The notes under the pieces: generated by a model
The model's database searches: none
Seen by the model: only the letters and a program-made list of their open reading frames with translations
What the model was told of the DNA's origin: nothing
Shown here: positions 1 to 8,223 of the stretch, piece after piece
Numbering within the stretch: the first letter of the stretch is position 1
How the letters are laid out: each line of letters starts with the position of its first letter
NCBI GenBank assembly: GCA_042576225.1
Contig: JBHPCA010000001.1
Location: forward strand, 10,823 to 74,822
DNA: 64,000 nucleotides
Source of the DNA: GWF2-30-66 sp042576225
GTDB lineage: Bacteria; Babelota; Babeliae; Babelales; Vermiphilaceae
Reading direction: 5' to 3'
Program-made: the position numbers and the translations under genes

Positions 1-1127
1 GATACATCTTCTTGCTTACCATCTTCAATTTTTGTATAACCCTTTACAATATTTTTGGACGCCCCTAAATCTTTTGCAAAACCAAGAAATAACCCTGGCT
101 CTATGTTCTTATTTTTGACATACACTATATCGGTCCAAAAGGTAACTGCACGCATAGGGGTATATATTATTTCATCTGTTACAAAGTTTCTGTACTGCGC
201 ACTATATGATCCCATTATGCCAAACGGACTACCATTCTCAATATAATTAAACCTGGTTTTTATAATAAATGGATAAGGCCTTAATCGAGCATAAACAAAA
301 GCCGCTATACCTGAAACCTGCTCCGTTGTTTTATAATTCTCTTCTGTTTCTAATCTTGGAACTTCTGCATGATAATTCAAACCAACACCAAAATGATATT
401 TCCTGCCAAATCTTACGTTAAGTTTACAAAAAAAATCTGGTAAAACTGCTCTTCTTGCTTCTTTAAGTCCAAAAAGCTTAGATAGCGCTAACGTAAACTT
501 AAACTTATCAACCACATGTACAAGACGTATCATTGGCACCCTTCTTATAGGGTCAAACCCCAAGCCTTCATCTCCGCTCACCGGCGTAGGATATGTTTTA
601 CTCAAGGCTAGAGGATGAAAAAATTGACCAAAACGAACCTCTGTCCTCCTCCAAAGAAAACTCATATAAATACTGCCAATACTCATTACCCCAAGTGCCT
701 GTATCTCCTGCTCAGCTATACCCCCAAATCCAAATTCAAACCTCCCAATCACCTTTGCACCCCACAAATCTGGGCCCTCAAACAACGATTTTATACCAAC
801 GTTCACAGCAAACATATCAAACTGATCTTTGTTATTAATATCTAGCCCACTAGAATCAATATCTTGTGGTTCAGGATAGAATACGACGGCATCTTCTCCA
901 ATGCCTACAAATTGATGCGAATCATAAAAACCGACAACAGCAACCTGTCCCGCCGTAAAAAAACTGAACTTTCGCCCTAAGTCTTTGTATAAACTTTTAC
1001 CAAGAAATGCTTTCTTACCACTTTGTCTCATCTGTACTGCAGTAAGCATCTCTTGAGAATGTATATTTTTTATTAATAAAACCAAAAAAGAAACAATCAA
1101 CTTAAAAAATAATTTTTTGCACTTCAT
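1..1127 (-). CDS. Secreted beta-barrel-like outer-membrane protein, 3' end cut by window edge
   Basis: The frame is open from an ATG at 1127 to the window edge (375 codons), so the C-terminus is missing. Residues 1-24 form a hydrophobic leader ending near IHSQE, so the protein is probably exported. The mature part is full of short alternating strands with aromatic residues, such as RFEFGFGG, YMSFLWRRTEVRFGQFFHPL and KYHFGVGLNYH, which is the look of an outer-membrane barrel. Long hydrophobic helices are absent. I do not recognise the family, and porin-like is the best description. It is transcribed away from the nucleotide-sugar gene at 1376, with a shared 248-base upstream gap. Confidence 0.7.
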   Translation of the reverse strand, partial: MKCKKLFFKLIVSFLVLLIKNIHSQEMLTAVQMRQSGKKAFLGKSLYKDLGRKFSFFTAGQVAVVGFYDSHQFVGIGEDAVVFYPEPQDIDSSGLDINNKDQFDMFAVNVGIKSLFEGPDLWGAKVIGRFEFGFGGIAEQEIQALGVMSIGSIYMSFLWRRTEVRFGQFFHPLALSKTYPTPVSGDEGLGFDPIRRVPMIRLVHVVDKFKFTLALSKLFGLKEARRAVLPDFFCKLNVRFGRKYHFGVGLNYHAEVPRLETEENYKTTEQVSGIAAFVYARLRPYPFIIKTRFNYIENGSPFGIMGSYSAQYRNFVTDEIIYTPMRAVTFWTDIVYVKNKNIEPGLFLGFAKDLGASKNIVKGYTKIEDGKQEDV

Positions 1128-1375
1128 TTTGTACTTCACAATGCCCACTACCAATTTAAAAACCTGTTTACAAGTATTTAACTCAACCCCCCGCGATCCC
1201 TTTAGGCCAAACATAATATACAGGATAAACAAAAATACAAAATTTAAAACCCCAAAAGTATATTCATCTTAAATTTGGCTTGCTATAGTAATCACATTTG
1301 ATATCTTGAGCAAAGATGTAAAATAGCTTAATAGCTTGAGAGCTTAATAGCTCAGGAGATATCTTAGGAGATAGA
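1128..1375. other. Divergent intergenic region
   Basis: This gap separates the leftward barrel gene from the rightward epimerase-dehydrogenase gene and must hold both promoters. Just before the GTG at 1376 there are short tandem copies of 'agcttaatagct' and two Shine-Dalgarno-like 'aggagat' boxes (about 1354-1360 and 1366-1372). The second box is correctly spaced for the GTG. No convincing -35/-10 pair or RNA gene was seen. Confidence 0.4.
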
Positions 1376-3988
1376 GTGGGCAATTCGAAGCACACAAAAA
1401 AAGCAGAGCATACAAGGCCTATTGTCTTGATTGTCGGCACAAGACCAGAAGGCATCAAGATGATACCTCTCTATCAAGCACTCAAAAAATCTGGGCTTCC
1501 TGCACTACTCTGCTCAACCATGCAACATGATGAACTACTCTCTCAAGTTTTTGATATTTTTGGTATAACACCTGACTTTAATCTTGAAATCATGCGTCAA
1601 AAACAGGATCTTTTTTATCTCACCCAATCTATCTTACAAAAAACAAAAGAACTTTTTGCACAACTACAACCATCACTCGTAATTGTACAAGGCGATACGA
1701 CCTCGACTATGGCCGCTGCACTCTCAGCATTTTACGCCCATATACCGGTTGCTCATGTTGAGGCAGGCCTGAGAACAGATGACATACAACACCCATTTCC
1801 AGAAGAGGCCAATAGGCGAATCGTAAGCCAGATCGCAAACTACCACTTTGCACCCACACAACTTGCGTATAACAATTTAATTTCCCAAGGGGTTGCAAAA
1901 GAAACAATATTTCTCACCGGCAACACCGTCACCGACGCACTCAGGATTATACAAGATAAAATCACTACCGACGCTTTACACATTACAGACACACTAAAAC
2001 AAACCATTAACACCTGCAAAAAGCAAAACAAAAAAATAATATTACTCACTGCACACCGAAGAGAGTCGTTTAACGGGGGAATAGAACAAATACTAAATAG
2101 CGTAAAAACATTTTTGCTAGATAACCCAGGTACCTGTTGCATATATCCGTTTCACCCAAATCCACAAGTAATACAGGCTATAGAAAAAACAGATATCAGC
2201 AATTTGGAGAATTTACATATCACCGAACCAATACAATATAGTGACATGGTCTATCTTATTTCTCACGCAAATATTATACTCACCGATTCAGGAGGCATTC
2301 AGGAAGAGGCGATCTCTTTGGGAAAACCTGTACTAATTCTCAGAGAAAAAACTGAGCGCATGGAAGGGGTGCAGGCCGGCCTTGCAACACTGGTCGGCAC
2401 AAATGGAGAAAAAATTATACAAAAGCTAAACACACATCACAATTTAAAATCTTTTAAATCTAGAGAAACAAGTAACATATATGGCGATGGGCACGCATCA
2501 GAAAAAATAACAGTAATACTAAAAAACAAACTTTTAGATAAGTTAGATAATTTGCCCAAACTCCAAAAAGACATCTTTAAAGGGGCAACACATAATAGAG
2601 AGAAGTTAAAAAGCAAATTAAAAGGGAACTTAAGTATGAAAAAAGCATGTGTTCTTGGGTTAGGATACATAGGACTTCCAACGGCTATACTACTAGCCGA
2701 AAACGGCTTTGACGTAACCGGCTTTGATATTGATGCACAAAAAGTAGAAAGCATAAACGCGGGAGACCCGGTCATTGAAGAACCAGAAATTTATGAGAAA
2801 TTACATATCGCTTTAAGCTACAAACATTTAAAAGCTACCACAAAAATACAAGCCAGCGATTATTTTATTATTGCAGTACCAACACCATTTAAAGAAAATA
2901 AAGCAATAGACCTCTCTTACATCAAGAGTGCTGCTATTTCTATAGCAAAAGTACTGCAAACAGGAAATACAGTGCTACTGGAGTCTACCGTCTCTGTTGG
3001 GGCAACAGAAAAACTGGCACAGCTGCTGCAAGAAAAAACAAAATTACGGGCCGGCAAAGATTTTCATGTAGCGCACTGCCCTGAGCGAGTACTGCCGGGA
3101 AAGATTTTCAAAGAATTAGTTGAAAATGACAGAGTTATTGGCGGCATAACGCCTGAATCTGCATACAAAGCGTCACTACTTTACAATACATTTGTCACCG
3201 GCGATATACATCTGACCGACTGCAAAACAGCTGAGATGGTAAAATTAATTGAAAATAGTTCTCGCGATGCCCAGATTGCATTTGCACACCAAGTTGCCTC
3301 AATGGCAAAAGCTGCAAAGCTCAACCCATATGAGATCATAGAACTTGCAAACAAACACCCCCGAGTAAATATACTGCGGCCCACTTGTGGCGTCGGCGGA
3401 CACTGCATCGCCATAGACCCATGGTTCTTGGTAGAATCGTTTCCCAATAACTGCGAATTTATAAAAGCAGCACGGGCAACCAACGACAATCGCCCACTTG
3501 AGATTATAAAAACAATAAATAAAAAAATAAAAAAATGGGAAATCGCAAACAACACTCCTAATACCCCACGCGCAAAAAAATGCACAGTCCTACTGCTAGG
3601 CCTCACCTACAAACCAAACGTAGATGACCTGCGAGAATCACCGGCTCTATTTATTGCCAAAGAGATGAGAAAACATAAAAATATTAATTTATTAATCGCT
3701 GAACCAAACATAAAACAACAAAAGTTACAAACACTTTTTGCCAAAACACACACAAGCATACAAGATGGAATTGCAAAAGCAGACATAATTGTCTATCTAG
3801 TCGCCCACAAAAGATTTAAAGCAATCGATAAAAAATTACTTAAACACAAACTTATTTTAGACTTCTGTGGTGCAACATACATATCTAAAACTAAAAACCC
3901 AGAACCCACAAAAACCTGTATGCTCGACTTCTTCATAACCAACTCACGCGATACATCCTGCTGCAAAAAAGATAAAGGGAGTGCATAA
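1376..3988 (+). CDS. wecB-wecC: Fused UDP-GlcNAc 2-epimerase / UDP-ManNAc dehydrogenase
   Basis: Two enzymes that are usually separate are joined in 870 residues. Residues about 15-390 are a non-hydrolysing UDP-GlcNAc 2-epimerase (GTRPE, QGDTTS, HVEAGLRT, EEANRR, TAHRRE, TDSGGIQEEA). From residue 421 comes a UDP-ManNAc 6-dehydrogenase with the NAD loop GLGYIGLP and the catalytic cysteine in GVGGHCIAIDPW. Together they convert UDP-GlcNAc to UDP-ManNAcA in the cytosol, and no leader is present. The start is a GTG with 'aggag' just upstream. An internal ATG at 2636 marks the old second start, but the frame runs through it without a stop. The stop overlaps the next gene (TAATG), so the two are probably translationally coupled. 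Confidence 0.92.
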   Translation: MGNSKHTKKAEHTRPIVLIVGTRPEGIKMIPLYQALKKSGLPALLCSTMQHDELLSQVFDIFGITPDFNLEIMRQKQDLFYLTQSILQKTKELFAQLQPSLVIVQGDTTSTMAAALSAFYAHIPVAHVEAGLRTDDIQHPFPEEANRRIVSQIANYHFAPTQLAYNNLISQGVAKETIFLTGNTVTDALRIIQDKITTDALHITDTLKQTINTCKKQNKKIILLTAHRRESFNGGIEQILNSVKTFLLDNPGTCCIYPFHPNPQVIQAIEKTDISNLENLHITEPIQYSDMVYLISHANIILTDSGGIQEEAISLGKPVLILREKTERMEGVQAGLATLVGTNGEKIIQKLNTHHNLKSFKSRETSNIYGDGHASEKITVILKNKLLDKLDNLPKLQKDIFKGATHNREKLKSKLKGNLSMKKACVLGLGYIGLPTAILLAENGFDVTGFDIDAQKVESINAGDPVIEEPEIYEKLHIALSYKHLKATTKIQASDYFIIAVPTPFKENKAIDLSYIKSAAISIAKVLQTGNTVLLESTVSVGATEKLAQLLQEKTKLRAGKDFHVAHCPERVLPGKIFKELVENDRVIGGITPESAYKASLLYNTFVTGDIHLTDCKTAEMVKLIENSSRDAQIAFAHQVASMAKAAKLNPYEIIELANKHPRVNILRPTCGVGGHCIAIDPWFLVESFPNNCEFIKAARATNDNRPLEIIKTINKKIKKWEIANNTPNTPRAKKCTVLLLGLTYKPNVDDLRESPALFIAKEMRKHKNINLLIAEPNIKQQKLQTLFAKTHTSIQDGIAKADIIVYLVAHKRFKAIDKKLLKHKLILDFCGATYISKTKNPEPTKTCMLDFFITNSRDTSCCKKDKGSA

Positions 3989-6261
3989 TGAGACAGGTGT
4001 TTTTAGATAGAGGCAATATTGTAGTCAAAGAAGTATGCCAACCCCATCTTGATGAAAATAGTGTACTAGTATCAGTACACTACTCTTTTTTGGGCTCAGG
4101 AGCAGAGATATCAACTATAGAAAAAGCACAAGAGAGTATTTTTTTTAGCGATGTGCCAAACAAAATAAAAAAAGTAATCAAATCTGTCTCAAAACACGGT
4201 ATGCAAGAGACTGCCCACTTGGTTAAAAATAAAATGCGAGGACATATACAACCACTTGGTTACTCCTGCTCGGGAGAAGTTATTTCCGTAGGCGACCAGG
4301 TAAAAAATATAAGAGCAGGCGACCTGGTAGCATGTGCCAGCGCAAACTTTGCAAAACATGCAGACATTATCGCAATACCCCAACATTTAGTCACCCCAGT
4401 AAAAAACAAAGAAAATTTAAAAGAAGCAAGCGTTGCTACAATCGGCGCACTTGCATTGCAAAGCATACGCCGTGCAAACTTACAAATAGGAGAGCATGTA
4501 TGTGTGATTGGCCTTGGAGTCTTGGGTCAAATAACAATGCAAATGGCAAACCTATCTGGGTGCAATACCGTTGGTATAGATATATGTGCCCAACGCTTAG
4601 CTCTTGCAAAACAGCTAGGCGCCAGCGCAGCACTGCACTCTTTTGAAGATGACGTAATCAACGAGATCGATTACATCACTAATCACCATGGCATGGACTG
4701 CACAATCATTGCCGCTGCATCAAAAAGTGATTCTATTATTGCGCAAGCAATGGAAATAACTCGCAAAAAAGGAAAAGTTGTCATTGTCTCTGATGTCGGC
4801 CTCAACTTAGAACGCAACCCATTTTATAAAAAAGAGATCGAACTTATAGTCTCCTGCTCATATGGCCCCGGAATAAACAATTACGAAAATGAACCATCAG
4901 CCCACCCAAAAAGAGACTACCCATACGAGATAGTCAGATGGACTGAAAACCGGAACATGCAAGCGTTTATCAAGTTACTAGAAAACAAAAAAATAACCAT
5001 AAATAAATTAATCACCGACAACATCCCTGTAAGTGATATAGCAAAAGCATACACCAAACTAAAAACAAGAAAATCTTTAGGCGTCATAATTCACTACAAC
5101 ACCAAACCCTCTTCCCTACAAACAGGCTCACCTGAAACAGGCACGCCTGACCTAGGCACGCCTGGCCCAAACACCCAAAACACCCTTGATCCCACCACCC
5201 CTGAAAGGGGTCATACAAAAGACACAGAAATAAAATTTATGCCGGCAACAAAAGACGTACTCAAAGTTGGCATTGTTGGAACCGGTGAATTCTCCGAACA
5301 CAATCTTTTGCCAGTCATAGCACAACAGAAAAATGCCACTATACATACAATCACCGGCAAAGATATATCCAGATCACTGCACATGTCCAAAATATATGGT
5401 GCAAAAAAATGCTTTGCCAGCTACCACGAGTTCTTCGAACACGAGTTCTTAGAAAAAGAATCCAATAACATCTGTGATGTTGTCGTCATATCCTCTGAGC
5501 ACAAATACCATTGCCAACAAGCACTTAATGCACTGCAAAAAGGCAAAGCCGTATTTCTAGAAAAACCGATGGCAACCAACCCCGACCAACTGCACCAAAT
5601 ACAAAACTTCTTGCACACGCACCCGACAACCCCATTTTGTGTAGACTACAGTAGATCATTCTCCCCGTTTATACAAAAAATAAAATGCGCCATCAAAAAT
5701 AGAAAATCACCACTCGTGATTAATTACCGAATGAACGTCGAGCTTCTGAAAAAAAATAAGCCGGTGCAAGAAGATATGGGAGAAGGAAGAATTATTGGTG
5801 AGGCCTGCAGCATCTTCGACATATTCTATGAACTCACCAACTCAAAGCCTATCGCAGTCTCTGTCGAATCTTTACACTCACCCAATTCACAATTATTTCC
5901 CACAGACAATTTTTGTGCACAGGTCAGCTTCCAAGACGGCTCTATATGCTCACTCACCTACACTTCACTAGGGCATCAAAACATGGGCCGTGAACGCATG
6001 GAACTCTTTTTTGACTCAAAATCTATCGTCATGAAAGATTATAAAGTTCTCCAAGGTTTTGGGCTGCGTAAATCATTTGACGAGTGCTCTAAGTTCCCGG
6101 ACAAGGGACGACACATTTTAATCAGCAACTTTTTTGCAAAACTCAAAAACAAAAAGTTCACCCACCCTATAGATTTACAAAGACTCTACGACGTGGCAAA
6201 CCTAACCATCACTGTCGATAAGCTTGCCTGCCAAGGTGGCGGCCAAAAAAACCTCACATAA
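3988..6261 (+). CDS. Bi-domain oxidoreductase: MDR alcohol dehydrogenase-like plus Gfo/Idh/MocA
   Basis: Residues 1-370 are a medium-chain dehydrogenase with the nucleotide loop GLGVLGQ. Residues about 425-757 are a Gfo/Idh/MocA oxidoreductase (VGIVGTGEFSEHNLLP near the start, FLEKPMA). This two-domain arrangement is known from polysaccharide clusters, where it is thought to act on sugar intermediates; the substrate cannot be read here. The domains are linked by a Pro/Gly/Thr-rich, internally repetitive spacer (residues about 378-410, repeating G-S/T-P). It shares one base with the preceding stop codon, so it probably acts in the same nucleotide-sugar pathway. There is no export leader. Confidence 0.85.
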   Translation: MRQVFLDRGNIVVKEVCQPHLDENSVLVSVHYSFLGSGAEISTIEKAQESIFFSDVPNKIKKVIKSVSKHGMQETAHLVKNKMRGHIQPLGYSCSGEVISVGDQVKNIRAGDLVACASANFAKHADIIAIPQHLVTPVKNKENLKEASVATIGALALQSIRRANLQIGEHVCVIGLGVLGQITMQMANLSGCNTVGIDICAQRLALAKQLGASAALHSFEDDVINEIDYITNHHGMDCTIIAAASKSDSIIAQAMEITRKKGKVVIVSDVGLNLERNPFYKKEIELIVSCSYGPGINNYENEPSAHPKRDYPYEIVRWTENRNMQAFIKLLENKKITINKLITDNIPVSDIAKAYTKLKTRKSLGVIIHYNTKPSSLQTGSPETGTPDLGTPGPNTQNTLDPTTPERGHTKDTEIKFMPATKDVLKVGIVGTGEFSEHNLLPVIAQQKNATIHTITGKDISRSLHMSKIYGAKKCFASYHEFFEHEFLEKESNNICDVVVISSEHKYHCQQALNALQKGKAVFLEKPMATNPDQLHQIQNFLHTHPTTPFCVDYSRSFSPFIQKIKCAIKNRKSPLVINYRMNVELLKKNKPVQEDMGEGRIIGEACSIFDIFYELTNSKPIAVSVESLHSPNSQLFPTDNFCAQVSFQDGSICSLTYTSLGHQNMGRERMELFFDSKSIVMKDYKVLQGFGLRKSFDECSKFPDKGRHILISNFFAKLKNKKFTHPIDLQRLYDVANLTITVDKLACQGGGQKNLT

Positions 6262-6330
6262 TTCCACATCAATTTCAAAAACTCCTTGATTAACCTTTTT
6301 TTTCTGGCACCATTCTATTATAGAAATCGT

Positions 6331-6357
6331 GTAGAATCGTACTTGGAGTCTTATAAT
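6331..6357 (+). promoter_or_regulatory. Conserved upstream element of the array (copy 1)
   Basis: A block resembling TAGA-TCGTACTTGGAGTC followed by a -10-like TATAAT lies 41 bases before the ATG at 6399. Closely related blocks sit at nearly the same distance before array genes starting at 12811 and 23751. It is probably a shared promoter or regulator site; its exact function is inferred. Confidence 0.5.
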
Positions 6358-6398
6358 TTTTATATTTTTTAACTCTTACACCACAAAGGAAAAAACTC

Positions 6399-6830
6399 AT
6401 GCAAAAACTTATTTGCACAAAATTATTAATCGCCTTGACCATAAACCTTCTTGCAACCCCATTTGCCCATGCCGGCAAAAAGTATCACAAACACAAATAC
6501 AACAAAAGCAGGAACTATAGACGCAAAGAACGCAAGTTCAGTCACAAAGATAGAATTAGCAAAAAAGAGAAAAGAAGAAAAAGCAATTGGCAAGAAAACA
6601 TAGAAGCATTAAGCAATTTCAATAAAGAGAGAAATAAATTTTTGGAGACAAAAAAGAACTTCTTGCGTTCTATCCGTCGCAAACGCAGGTCAATTGAGTT
6701 AAAAAAGAAATACTTAAAAAAGAGGCTAAAGGATATATCATTTTGTATAAAGATACCATTTTGGATAGAGCCCTTGCTTTACCCCTCTCTTTATGACACC
6801 TGTCTTTATTATGATACTGAAATCTATTAA
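6399..6830 (+). pseudogene. Array paralog 1: internally deleted copy (143 aa)
   Basis: The first 60 residues match the array family: leader MQKLICTKLLIAL..., then HKYNKSRNYRRKERKFSHK. After about residue 110 the second hydrophobic segment is degraded, and the Cys-rich domain, membrane helix and acidic tail are missing. The frame closes with DTEIY, the same end as the paralog at 8224, and the bases around the stop (actgaaatctattaaat) are identical in the two. This looks like a deletion joining the head of a gene to the tail end of a paralog. It may still make a small secreted basic protein. 'aaagga' precedes the ATG. Confidence 0.7.
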
Positions 6831-6956
6831 ATTACGCCTGACTTTGATGCATATTCAACAAAAAGCTGGGGGATAAATATTTCCCTTGCTCAAAAAATAC
6901 TATACACTGAAAAGCAAAATCATACATTTCGTTAAAATTTTTAGGGAGTTTTAGAC

Positions 6957-8090
6957 ATGAAAAAACTTATATGCTCAAATTTATTAGTTGCTTTGACAAT
7001 AAACCTTCTTGCTGTTCCGTTTGCCCATGGCGGCAAAAAATATCGCAAGCACAAATATAACAAAAGCAGGAACTATAGACGCAAAGAACGTAACTTTAGC
7101 TACAAAAATAGAGTTAACAAAAAAGAAAAAAGAAGAAAAAATAAGCAACAAAAATACACTGAAGCATTAAGTTTTTTTGATAAAGAAAAAAGAAGACTTT
7201 TACGCTTTATCCGTCGCAGATCAATTAAAGCAAATAAGCTAAACACGAAAAAAAGAAACAAAAAGAAGCACCGAAAAAAAAGTGATGCAAATTTTGGCAC
7301 CACACGCTATTCTTCTGGGGCAAAGATATCATTTGGTACAATACTCCTACTTCTCTTCACGCTTGTAGCTTCAGGCAATTCAGAATGGACGTGCGTAGAC
7401 GGAATATATCAGACGACATATAGAGGCAACAGTTACGGTAGTGGTGATGAATTAGAATGTAAGTGTATCCACGGTACATTCGGGGGCCAACTTCTAAGAT
7501 GCGATGCTACTGATATCAATCAACCATGGGAGTGTGAAGAAGGCCTTTATAATTTTAAAATATGTATAGACGACCACCTGTCTCTCGAGAAAGAGACTGA
7601 CTGCACTTGCAAAGGAAATTTTTTTTCCAAACATACACTTGATTGTGGAAATATAAATTTCTATCATTCTTCAAATATATGCTCAGACCTAAATAAAAGG
7701 AAGAGAAGCTTTGGATCTTCTTCTCTTGAAGATGAACCTTGCTGTGATGCAACAGTCACCACCGAAAATAATAAAACCACAATAACCACTAAATGCCCAC
7801 TCTCCCAAGAAAATTCTAATATAAATACAGCTCTGGCAATATCTTCGCTAATTTCCGGACTCGGCTTGGGCGCTTGCTTAACAGGGCTTATAGCGTGCAT
7901 AATGTGCGAGCCCTGCAAAAGAAAAAAACATACTGAAAATTCAAACTCTATCACTTTTGAAGAAAAAGAGAATAAAAAAGAACAGGATGAAACAACTGAA
8001 TCAGAGATAGACACTGAAACCGAAAGCGAAACTGAGCAGGATGAAACAACTGAGACAAATACAGATACAGATACAGATACAGAAGAATAA
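6957..8090 (+). CDS. Array paralog 2: dual-leader Cys-rich membrane protein with acidic tail
   Basis: Order of parts: signal peptide (1-25), Lys/Arg-rich stretch (26-110), second signal-like hydrophobic segment (124-140), Cys-rich ectodomain (144-285), membrane helix (about 289-312), basic stop-transfer KRKK, acidic Thr/Glu tail (330-377). The ectodomain holds two roughly 40-residue repeats of the form C-x3-G-x-Y ... C-x-C ... L-x-C, then the family signature EPCCDA and an N-x-T sequon in NNKTTITT. The tail ends in a run of ACAGAT hexamers. No known family is recognised. The upstream 60 bases nearly match those before 8224. Function unknown; probably a surface or host-exposed protein. Confidence 0.8.
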   Translation: MKKLICSNLLVALTINLLAVPFAHGGKKYRKHKYNKSRNYRRKERNFSYKNRVNKKEKRRKNKQQKYTEALSFFDKEKRRLLRFIRRRSIKANKLNTKKRNKKKHRKKSDANFGTTRYSSGAKISFGTILLLLFTLVASGNSEWTCVDGIYQTTYRGNSYGSGDELECKCIHGTFGGQLLRCDATDINQPWECEEGLYNFKICIDDHLSLEKETDCTCKGNFFSKHTLDCGNINFYHSSNICSDLNKRKRSFGSSSLEDEPCCDATVTTENNKTTITTKCPLSQENSNINTALAISSLISGLGLGACLTGLIACIMCEPCKRKKHTENSNSITFEEKENKKEQDETTESEIDTETESETEQDETTETNTDTDTDTEE

Positions 8091-8101
8091 TTAGATTTCA
8101 T

Positions 8102-8138
8102 CCCCTAGCTTTGATGCGTATGCGACAAAAAGCTGGGG
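8102..8138 (+). terminator. Conserved post-stop hairpin (copy in front of 8224)
   Basis: CCCC(t)AGCTTT pairs with AAAGCTGGGG across a loop of about 16 bases, starting 12 bases after the stop at 8090. The same hairpin type follows several array genes. It lacks a clean T-run, so it may be a processing or mRNA-stability hairpin instead of a classical terminator. A decayed copy lies at 6836-6872. Confidence 0.5.
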
Positions 8139-8223
8139 GATAAATATTTCCCCTTTTTAAAAAATGCTATACACTAAAGAGCAAAATCATATATTTCGTT
8201 ACATTTTTTAAGGAGTTTTAGAC

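Noticed and set aside
2636..3988. Separate wecC gene starting at the internal ATG
   Set aside because: The upstream epimerase frame runs in without stop or frameshift, so a fusion is the direct reading; internal initiation remains possible.
6957..7035. Lipoprotein signal in the array proteins (cysteine after the leader)
   Set aside because: The cysteine is absent in several members (AHAG, AHGG) and the position before it is often Asn or His, which does not fit a lipobox.
8059..8083. Phase-variable switch in the hexamer repeat
   Set aside because: Changes in six-base units keep the frame, so on/off switching is not expected; only length variation.
7664..8101. Antisense Ser/Val-rich open frames opposite the acidic tails
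   Set aside because: They are the reverse reading of T/S-E/D repeats and occur opposite every tail; shadows, not genes.
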